Below, in pieces: positions 1 through 5,331 of a DNA stretch of 6,920 bases (its first letter is position 1; every line of letters starts with the position of its first letter). The notes beneath the pieces were generated by a model that saw nothing but the letters and a program-made list of their open reading frames with translations, was not told where the DNA came from and ran no database searches. The stretch covers positions 1 to 6,920 of the forward strand of contig JADQBU010000324.1 of assembly GCA_016278435.1 (NCBI GenBank). The letters are read 5' to 3'. The position numbers and the translations under genes are program-made. Origin of the DNA: Halanaerobiales bacterium. GTDB lineage: Bacteria; Bacillota; Halanaerobiia; Halanaerobiales; JADQBU01.

Positions 1-296
1 TCTATTTTGGCTTTGTATCACCAGGTATAACCGCAACCACGAAAGCGGTTGAGCCAATTGTTGTTACCCTGTTGGGAGGGGTAGGTTCTTTCTTTGGACC
101 AATCATAGGTTCATTTGTCTATGTTGCCCTTAAGGATATGGCCGGGGGCATTGTAGAGTACTGGGAATTAGCTGTTGGTATAATGTTACTAATTATTATG
201 TTACAGGGTGAAAAGGGAATTATGGGAATGATTAATATCTTAGCAAGAAAATTAATTGGGAAAAAAGCAGAGGAAGAAAGACTGGGAGTTAGTTAA
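1..296 (+). CDS. Branched-chain amino acid-type ABC transporter permease, LivM family, C-terminal part (5' truncated by window)
   Basis: The frame is open from base 3 and ends with TAA at 294-296, giving the last 97 residues of a protein that begins outside the window. The visible part has the C-terminal signature of LivM-type permeases. A conserved loop reads GGVGSFFGPIIGS (fragment residues about 25-37). It is followed by two hydrophobic segments separated by a short polar stretch with EYWELAVG, and then a basic, charged tail (ARKLIGKKAEEER). LivM pairs with LivH to form the membrane channel of HAAT-family importers, which take up branched-chain amino acids, but also urea, amides and other small polar compounds. 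The next gene, 34 nt downstream, is the LivH partner. The order LivM then LivH is the reverse of the familiar livHM order. The internal TTG at 72 is not a credible start because homology-like sequence continues upstream. The substrate is unknown, and the binding protein and ATPases must lie to the left. Confidence 0.85.
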   Translation, partial: YFGFVSPGITATTKAVEPIVVTLLGGVGSFFGPIIGSFVYVALKDMAGGIVEYWELAVGIMLLIIMLQGEKGIMGMINILARKLIGKKAEEERLGVS

Positions 297-318
297 TACA
301 CTTACTGGAGCGAATAAA

Positions 319-324
319 GGGAGG
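319..324 (+). promoter_or_regulatory. Ribosome binding site deciding the LivH start
   Basis: GGGAGG lies 6 nt upstream of the ATG at 331 and directly against the in-frame ATG at 325. The spacing therefore favours translation from 331, giving a protein that begins MDLQTF. Confidence 0.7.
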
Positions 325-330
325 ATGAAA

Positions 331-1203
331 ATGGATCTTCAAACATTTATATCAACACTTATATTTGGTTTGAGCAGTGCAGCCGTTTATTTCTTTTTAG
401 CGGGTGGAATGTCACTCTGCTTTGGATTGATGAGAATAATCAGCCTTGACCAGTTTTTCTATTACACTGTGGGAGGCTATATGACTTATACTATGACACA
501 TCTTACTGGTAGTTTCTGGCTGGGTTTGCTTGTGGGGATAATTGTTTCCTGTATACTGGCTGTATTTATTGAAAAAATTATCTTTAAGAGAATTTATGAA
601 AAAGCTCTCAGTTTTTCTATGATTACTTCTTTTGGCGTGTTCTTAACAGGAATTGGGATAGCAAAATATATCTGGGGACAAAATCCCAGGCCGGTAGGTT
701 CACCGTTTCACGGTAATATAAATATACTGGGAGCAGAATTACCCTATTATAGAATATTTCTGATAGTTGCAGCAGCAGCTGTTTATATCGGTCTATGGTT
801 GTTCTTAAATAAATCTATCATCGGTAAAGCTATTAGAGCCGGGATCGAAGATGCTGAGAAAGTTGAAGCTCTGGGAATTAATATTTATAAGCTCTTTACT
901 ATTACCTTTTTAATTGCTGCTGGGCTTTCAGCTCTGGCCGGTAATTTCAATTCGGCAATTGTCATGGTATCACCTGAAATGGGTTGGGAAGTTATCTCGT
1001 TTGCCTTCATGATAGTTATTATCGGAGGGCTGGGCAGCCTGAAAGGTACTTTAATCAGTTCCTTGATAATCGGTCAGGTAGTAAACTTTGGTACGGTTAT
1101 CTGGGCGCCGCTGGCAACCGTTGCTCCTTTCACAATTATGTTCCTGGTACTGATTTTTAAACCGACTGGTCTTTATGGTAGTAAGATCATTACCAGAGGT
1201 TAA
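331..1203 (+). CDS. Branched-chain amino acid-type ABC transporter permease, LivH family
   Basis: A 290-aa, very hydrophobic membrane protein with about eight predicted membrane segments, the normal size for LivH. It would form the inner-membrane pore with the LivM protein encoded upstream. Supporting motifs are the N-terminal pattern GLSSAAVYFFLAGGMSLCFG (residues 13-32), an EAA-like cytoplasmic loop GKAIRAGIEDAEKVEALGI (about 165-183) that contacts the ATPases, the conserved IGGLGSLKGT (231-240), and the terminal KPTGLYG (277-283). The ATG at 331 is chosen because GGGAGG at 319-324 sits 6 nt before it. The ATG at 325 abuts the ribosome site, and the upstream TTG at 256 lies inside livM. One oddity: the residues after the first segment read RIISLDQFFY, whereas LivH proteins usually have a N-F-A-H-G motif there. 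This may reflect a divergent substrate. The exact cargo is not determinable, and transport of amino acids, betaines or amides would all fit. Confidence 0.88.
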   Translation: MDLQTFISTLIFGLSSAAVYFFLAGGMSLCFGLMRIISLDQFFYYTVGGYMTYTMTHLTGSFWLGLLVGIIVSCILAVFIEKIIFKRIYEKALSFSMITSFGVFLTGIGIAKYIWGQNPRPVGSPFHGNINILGAELPYYRIFLIVAAAAVYIGLWLFLNKSIIGKAIRAGIEDAEKVEALGINIYKLFTITFLIAAGLSALAGNFNSAIVMVSPEMGWEVISFAFMIVIIGGLGSLKGTLISSLIIGQVVNFGTVIWAPLATVAPFTIMFLVLIFKPTGLYGSKIITRG

Positions 1204-1219
1204 CTGTCAGAGGTTAACT
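1194..1219. repeat. Tandem 12-bp direct repeat across the LivH stop codon
   Basis: CAGAGGTTAACT occurs at 1194-1205 and again at 1208-1219, separated by GT (14-bp period). The first copy contains the livH stop codon TAA (1201-1203). Each copy contains the palindrome GTTAAC. It may be a small slippage duplication or a two-site protein-binding element in the 77-bp gap before the rdhA-like gene. Confidence 0.6.
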
Positions 1220-1267
1220 TGATTATCTATATTAAAACATAGAAAATTAATTACTGCAGTAGGAGTC

Positions 1268-1273
1268 AGGAGG
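1268..1273 (+). promoter_or_regulatory. Strong ribosome binding site of the rdhA-like gene
   Basis: AGGAGG is placed 7 nt before the ATG at 1281, near-ideal spacing. It fixes the start of the RdhA-like protein and shows that the protein begins without any Tat signal region. Confidence 0.75.
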
Positions 1274-1280
1274 AGATGTT

Positions 1281-2519
1281 ATGCCTAATATATCACACTT
1301 GAAGCCGCTGGGAATCAAACAAATAGAAAAAAATGCTGCTGAACAGTATGAAGTTAAGGATGATTTCGAACGGTTTAATCAAAAGTATAATATGATCTGG
1401 CAGCCGGACTGGAAACCAGTACTCAGCAGGTATGGTGACCAGAGGAGGCTGGAAAGTGGTATTAAGAAAATTAAAGAAAATAGAAAAGGTTTTTCTGTTC
1501 TGGACTGGGCTTTTCTCAGGGGAGCAGAAGCCAATTTCTGGGCCAGTGATTTTCCCATCAACCTCGGTGATCAGACCGGTAACAGCTGGAGTCCGATTAA
1601 ACTGGGATTACCGGAGGGTATAGATAGATGGGAAGGAGATGAAGTGGAAGCGGCTCGGATTATCAGGAAAATAGCTGGATATTATGGAGCAGATCAGATT
1701 GGAATCTGCAAACTGGACCGGCGCTGGGTTTTTTCACATTATTTTGACCCTGAAACAAATCAGGATTACCCAATCCGGTTTTCAGATGAAGAAGGTTATG
1801 GAGATGTTCAGAAACCGGGGAAAATGGAAGATGGAACAGCAGTTATTCCTGCTAAAATGAAGTATGTTATTGTACTTCTGCAGGAGATGGATTATGACGG
1901 CATCAAAACTGCACCGACTATGACTCAGATGGCCTCAACTCATATCATGTATTCCAGAATTGCCTATACAGCTGCCAGTATTGCTGAATTTTTACGGGGA
2001 CTGGGGTATAATGCTATACCCAGTGCCAATGACACTGCCCTCAATATTCCCCTGGCAATCGATGCCGGGCTGGGTCAGCTGGGAAGAAATGCTAAATTAA
2101 TTAATCCTATCTATGGACCGCGCTGCCGAATTTCCAAGATAATAACAGATTTACCACTGGCAGTAGATACCCCGATTGATTTTGGGGTTACTGAATACTG
2201 TGAAACGTGTAAAATCTGTGCTAAAAACTGTCCGGTAAAATGTATTCCGGAAGGCCCCAGAAGTTATGAACCAGTAGGAAATTTCAGTCATCAAGGAGTT
2301 TTACAATGGCAGTTAAATCACGAAGCCTGCCGGAAATACTGGGCGGTTGAAGGAACAAACTGTGGGATCTGTCTGGCCAAGTGTCCCTATAACCAGAAGG
2401 GTTTAAAACACTGGATAGGAAAGTCAATAACTGCGGCCAAAATACCACTTTTTAACAAACTTTTAACTGCTGTCGCTGATTTACCTTTAATGGATTCTCA
2501 GGAGTTTTGGGAAGAATAG
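1281..2519 (+). CDS. Cytoplasmic reductive dehalogenase (RdhA)-like corrinoid/Fe-S protein
   Basis: A 412-aa member of the RdhA family, whose known members use a base-off corrinoid and two [4Fe-4S] clusters for reductive removal of halide from organohalides. The mid region has RdhA hallmarks: GADQIGICKLDRRWVFSHYF (136-155), GLGYNAIPSANDTAL (240-254) and GLGQLGRNAKLI (263-274) followed by TDLPL (289-293). Cluster motif one is C307-x2-C310-x2-C313-x3-C317-P. The second uses C350 plus C361-x2-C364-x3-C368-P. Y224, N250 and R283 have the same spacing as PceA Tyr246/Asn272/Arg305 (26 and 33 residues, numbers from memory), so the active site looks intact. There is no twin-arginine signal or hydrophobic leader and no RdhB-like anchor gene nearby, so a soluble cytoplasmic enzyme is expected rather than classical organohalide respiration. 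The substrate may not be halogenated. The epoxyqueuosine reductase QueG is a distant relative, but the RdhA-specific N-terminal half argues against it. The gene is closely followed by a DUF362 gene, probably in one transcript. Confidence 0.85.
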   Translation: MPNISHLKPLGIKQIEKNAAEQYEVKDDFERFNQKYNMIWQPDWKPVLSRYGDQRRLESGIKKIKENRKGFSVLDWAFLRGAEANFWASDFPINLGDQTGNSWSPIKLGLPEGIDRWEGDEVEAARIIRKIAGYYGADQIGICKLDRRWVFSHYFDPETNQDYPIRFSDEEGYGDVQKPGKMEDGTAVIPAKMKYVIVLLQEMDYDGIKTAPTMTQMASTHIMYSRIAYTAASIAEFLRGLGYNAIPSANDTALNIPLAIDAGLGQLGRNAKLINPIYGPRCRISKIITDLPLAVDTPIDFGVTEYCETCKICAKNCPVKCIPEGPRSYEPVGNFSHQGVLQWQLNHEACRKYWAVEGTNCGICLAKCPYNQKGLKHWIGKSITAAKIPLFNKLLTAVADLPLMDSQEFWEE

Positions 2520-2525
2520 TTGAAT

Positions 2526-2531
2526 GGGAGG
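2526..2531 (+). promoter_or_regulatory. Ribosome binding site deciding the DUF362 start
   Basis: GGGAGG sits 5 nt before the ATG at 2537 in the 17-nt gap after the rdhA-like stop codon. It selects ATG 2537 over the in-frame TTG at 2507, which lies inside the rdhA-like gene and has no comparable site. Confidence 0.7.
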
Positions 2532-2536
2532 AAAAA

Positions 2537-3826
2537 ATGGTAAACAAACCAAAAGTATTTATTTCTCATAAAGATCAGATACCGGGAACACCCGGTAATT
2601 ATGGAGAAGATGCGGTCAGTGCTGTTTATGATATGCTGGCAAAAAGTATTGAATCAATAGGCGGGATTAAGTCCATAATAAAACCAGGAGATAAAGTTGT
2701 CCTGAAATTAAATGCCTGCTGGCCTAAATTGCCGGATTCAGGTGTAGCAAGTGATCCCCGGATGGTGGCAGCCCTGGTTCGTTATCTCAAAAAAAATACT
2801 GAAGCTAAAAGTGTTACAATTGTTGAACGGGCCAGTATCGGTGCCGATACTTTTGCAGCCATGAAAATGGCCGGCATCTATGAGGCAGCTGTCAGGGAAG
2901 GAGTAGATGAGGTTATTCCGCTGGAGCGAGACCTGAGGGTGAAGGTAAGAATACCGGGGGCAGATTTATTGACCCAGGAGGTTCATATGCCAAAAAGTGT
3001 TTTCCAGGCTGATAAGGTAATTTACCTGGCCAAGATGAAAACACATAAGGTGGCAACCGTTACCCTGTCGCTCAAACTGGCTCAGGGCTTACTTCCCTGG
3101 AGTGAAATTTTTAAATACCATAAGCGAGATATTGAGCTTAAAATAGTTGATTTATTAAGGCTGGTTAAGCCTGATCTGGCAATTGTTGAGGGCTTATGGC
3201 CGATGCAGGGTCAGGGACCAGGTTCACCATATAAGGAAGATTTAATAAAAGACTTTAATACCTTTGTAACCGGTACAGACCCGGTTGCTGTTGATGCTGT
3301 TTCCAGTAGTCTGATGGGATTTGATCCCATGTTTGAGATTGCTGCTATCAGGAAGGCAACCCAGGATGGTCTGGGCGAGGGTCGGCTGGAAAATATAGAG
3401 GTTATGGGTGCCAAAATCGATGACCTTAAACGGCATTTCCGCCGGGGTTATATCAGTTTAATAGGAATGCACCCCAAGATAAGAACCTATGTCAGCGGCA
3501 GCTGTAAGGGATGTTGTCACTTTACCAGAACCGGGATTGAACCCTGGCTGGCAGATGAAGACAAAATGAAAGACTTTGACCAGGTTGATGAAATTACTGT
3601 AATTGTGGGTAATAATAAGGATGTAGATATTAGAAGTGAACATAATCCACCTTATAAATATACTTTTGTAATTGGTGATTGTGCTGCAGAACATAAAGAT
3701 AGAGGAATATTCCTGCCTGGCTGTCCTTCACTGAGTCTACACGGATTAATGCCTTTTATAGGGATGACGGATGAGGAGATAATCAAGAAATATCAATCCA
3801 ATATTCCCGGAGAATTTACTCCCTGA
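2537..3826 (+). CDS. DUF362 domain-containing protein, possible Fe-S/redox protein
   Basis: A 429-aa soluble protein with a full DUF362 domain. Family features in order are KPGDKVVLKLN (50-60), a conserved Val/Arg-rich helix after SDPRMVAALVRYL (72-84), ADKVIYLAKMKTH (158-170), an SLKLAQG stretch (178-184), an H195-K-R segment and TDPVAVDAV (247-255). DUF362 proteins are widespread in anaerobes, often carry Fe-S centres, and have no settled biochemical role. This one lacks the usual 2[4Fe-4S] ferredoxin insert. Instead its C-terminal third has C323-x2-C326-C327, then C382 (in IGDCAAEH) and C396 (in LPGCP), with C61 near the N-terminus. These could bind a metal or cluster. Starting 17 nt after the rdhA-like gene, it is almost certainly co-transcribed and may mature, activate or pass electrons to that enzyme; this is inference from position. 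No signal peptide or membrane segment is visible. Confidence 0.82.
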   Translation: MVNKPKVFISHKDQIPGTPGNYGEDAVSAVYDMLAKSIESIGGIKSIIKPGDKVVLKLNACWPKLPDSGVASDPRMVAALVRYLKKNTEAKSVTIVERASIGADTFAAMKMAGIYEAAVREGVDEVIPLERDLRVKVRIPGADLLTQEVHMPKSVFQADKVIYLAKMKTHKVATVTLSLKLAQGLLPWSEIFKYHKRDIELKIVDLLRLVKPDLAIVEGLWPMQGQGPGSPYKEDLIKDFNTFVTGTDPVAVDAVSSSLMGFDPMFEIAAIRKATQDGLGEGRLENIEVMGAKIDDLKRHFRRGYISLIGMHPKIRTYVSGSCKGCCHFTRTGIEPWLADEDKMKDFDQVDEITVIVGNNKDVDIRSEHNPPYKYTFVIGDCAAEHKDRGIFLPGCPSLSLHGLMPFIGMTDEEIIKKYQSNIPGEFTP

Positions 3827-3830
3827 CCTT

Positions 3831-3894
3831 CTTCACATCAGACTTTTAAAAATATCAAATTAATTAAGAAGGATTTTTAAAATTGATGTGGAAG
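3831..3894. repeat. Long imperfect inverted repeat in the spacer between DUF362 and the M24 genes
   Basis: The left arm (3831-3856) contains CTTCACATCA and then TTTTAAAAATATC. The right arm (3872-3894) contains GATTTTTAAAA and then TGATGTGGAAG. The two arms pair over about 20 positions, with small bulges and a 15-nt A/T-rich centre. No long T-run follows, so it is not a textbook intrinsic terminator. It could end the upstream transcript, or serve as an operator, because its right arm overlaps a possible -35 element. Confidence 0.55.
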
Positions 3895-3911
3895 TAGTAA
3901 AAAGGTAATAC
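3883..3911 (+). promoter_or_regulatory. Possible sigma-A promoter for the M24 gene pair
   Basis: TTGATG (3883-3888) is separated by 17 nt from TAATAC (3906-3911), a partial match to TTGACA/TATAAT. It would start transcription near 3918 and leave a leader of about 125 nt. The -35 lies in the right arm of the inverted repeat, which would allow repression there. The match is modest and based on inspection only. Confidence 0.3.
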
Positions 3912-3919
3912 CATAAGAC

Positions 3920-3985
3920 AGGTTAGATTTGAATCCCGTATCGGGGGGGTGAGATATGGAATAAAGGGACATACTAAAATAACCT
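3920..3985 (+). promoter_or_regulatory. Possible structured 5' leader of the M24 genes
   Basis: AGGTTA (3920-3925) is complementary to TAACCT (3980-3985). They enclose a small hairpin CCCG-TAT-CGGG (3935-3945) and a run of seven G (3943-3949). A two-codon reading frame, ATG GAA TAA, begins at 3956 just after the G-run. The segment resembles no riboswitch class I can recognise (no T-box, glycine or SAM consensus seen). A cis-regulatory leader is possible but unproven. Confidence 0.25.
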
Positions 3986-4042
3986 ACTTAAAGTTTTATC
4001 TTAATTTAAAAGTATTAAAATATAAAAAGGGGGAAAAACAAA

Positions 4043-5302
4043 ATGGATTTAAGTTTTTTACAGGGTCCACATGAATATGATCCAAGAAGAAATTTTAGTG
4101 TAACAAGTACAGACTGGCAGCAGAGGATTAATTTCCAGCGTTTAAGAAAAGAGAGACTGGAAAGAGCCCGGCAAAAAATGGAAGAAGAAGATCTGGGTGC
4201 TCTTGTATTGTTTAAAGGTGAAAATGTAAGATATGTTACCAGTGTATTCCAGGGTAACTGGAAGAATAATATCTTTATCCGTTACGCTGTTTTACCTCGT
4301 GGTGGAGACCCAGTATTATTCGAAACTATCGGTTCTGATATGGAATGTGCCAAGATTGATGCTCCCTGGTTAAAGGGTAATATCAGACCTGCTATTACCT
4401 GGAAATGGGCAGAAGGTGCTGAAGATATGATGGCCAAAAAAATGGCCAAGGGTATCTATGAAGTTCTTGAAGAAAACAATGTAACCAAGGAAAAAATAGG
4501 TCTCGATATCATGGATATGAAAGCCTATAAAGCCCTGGAAGAAATGGGTTTAGATCTGGTAAATGCCTGGCCAGTAATGTCCGGAGCAAGGGTTATTAAA
4601 ACTGTTGATGAAATCGAATTACTGAAGATTTCCAGTGCTTACGGCGATGCCGCTATGTGGAAGATTAAAAATGAATGGTTAAAACCTGGTGTTAAAGAAT
4701 CCTACATAACCGCCAAGGTAAATGAATTCCTTTATGAAAGTGGTTTTGACTTTGTCTACGATATCATCGTTGCCTCTGGTGGTAACACCAACCCTTACCG
4801 TAGATGGCATACAGATAGATTGGTGAGACACGGTGACCTGGTTATTGTTGATGCCAATGCTATTGGTCCAGGTGGATATTTTGTTGACTTTGTTCGCTGC
4901 TTCAAAGTTGGAGACAACTGGACACAGCAGGAAAAAGATCTCTACAAGAAATGTTATGAATCACTTTACAGTGCGATGGAAGAAATCAAACCAGGTGCAA
5001 CAACCAAAGACGTAGCTGAGAAATTCCCGGTCTATGCTGATGACAAATACGGTAGTGTAAGTTTGCAGCAGTTTGCTCATAGTATTGGGCTGGACCTCTA
5101 TGAAGGTATGTGGATCTCCCGTGCTTACTCTCTGGACTATCCTGCAGAAATTAAACAGAATATGACTTTCGCTATTGAAACCTTTACAGGCGCTCCTGGT
5201 TTAAAACAGGCAGTAAGACTGGAAGAAAACCTGGTTGTTACAGATAAAGGCTACCAGCTCTTAACCCTGGCCCCTCATCAGGCCGGCTTTGGTGACGAGT
5301 AA
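4043..5302 (+). CDS. M24-superfamily enzyme with creatinase-like N-terminal domain (DddP-like metal site), paralogue 1
   Basis: A 419-aa protein with a creatinase/prolidase-type N-terminal domain (about 20-180; note RLRKERLERARQKMEEEDLGALVLF and NVRYVTS) and a C-terminal pita-bread metal domain (about 190-405). The expected five metal ligands are present: D270, D282, H346, E379 and E394. The first ligand motif, DANAIGPGGYFVD, has 12 residues between the Asp pair and an IGPxGY insert like the DMSP lyase DddP. It deviates from peptidases because GHG is AHS, the position seven after the metal His is Tyr353 instead of His, and the upstream substrate His region reads NPYRRW. It is therefore probably not a true aminopeptidase. 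A lyase or C-N/C-S hydrolase acting on a small zwitterion is plausible but not shown. The start has GGGGG at 4029-4033, 9 nt upstream. Glycine codons are mostly GGT, suggesting high expression. It lies 29 nt from its paralogue and the two products could form a heteromer. Confidence 0.8.
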   Translation: MDLSFLQGPHEYDPRRNFSVTSTDWQQRINFQRLRKERLERARQKMEEEDLGALVLFKGENVRYVTSVFQGNWKNNIFIRYAVLPRGGDPVLFETIGSDMECAKIDAPWLKGNIRPAITWKWAEGAEDMMAKKMAKGIYEVLEENNVTKEKIGLDIMDMKAYKALEEMGLDLVNAWPVMSGARVIKTVDEIELLKISSAYGDAAMWKIKNEWLKPGVKESYITAKVNEFLYESGFDFVYDIIVASGGNTNPYRRWHTDRLVRHGDLVIVDANAIGPGGYFVDFVRCFKVGDNWTQQEKDLYKKCYESLYSAMEEIKPGATTKDVAEKFPVYADDKYGSVSLQQFAHSIGLDLYEGMWISRAYSLDYPAEIKQNMTFAIETFTGAPGLKQAVRLEENLVVTDKGYQLLTLAPHQAGFGDE

Positions 5303-5331
5303 TTAATACGTAAAAAAGGAGAGACAAATAG

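Noticed and set aside
256..330. N-terminal extension of the LivH permease from TTG at 256
   Set aside because: It would overlap the end of livM, encodes a charged non-LivH-like sequence, and lacks a ribosome site. GGGAGG at 319-324 clearly serves ATG 331.
1281..2519. Annotation as epoxyqueuosine reductase (QueG)
   Set aside because: The C-terminal cluster motifs are shared, but the GADQIGICKLDRRWVFSHYF and ANDTAL regions and the PceA-like Tyr/Asn/Arg spacing point to RdhA.
2507..2536. DUF362 start at TTG 2507 inside the rdhA-like gene
   Set aside because: There is no ribosome site there, while ATG 2537 has GGGAGG at 5-nt spacing and yields the family's usual N-terminus.
3918..3950. tRNA-like T-arm (GGTTAGATTTGAATCCC)
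   Set aside because: It lacks the GTTCRA core, an acceptor stem and an anticodon arm of the right size. The resemblance is superficial.
3956..3964. Minimal leader peptide ATG GAA TAA
   Set aside because: Two codons after a G-run are too little evidence to call a gene. It is noted only as part of the possible leader.
4043..5302. Calling the first M24 gene dddP (DMSP lyase)
   Set aside because: Metal-ligand spacing is DddP-like, but Asp297 is replaced by Asn and no clear equivalent of the catalytic Asp377 is seen. The comparison rests on memory, so no symbol is given.
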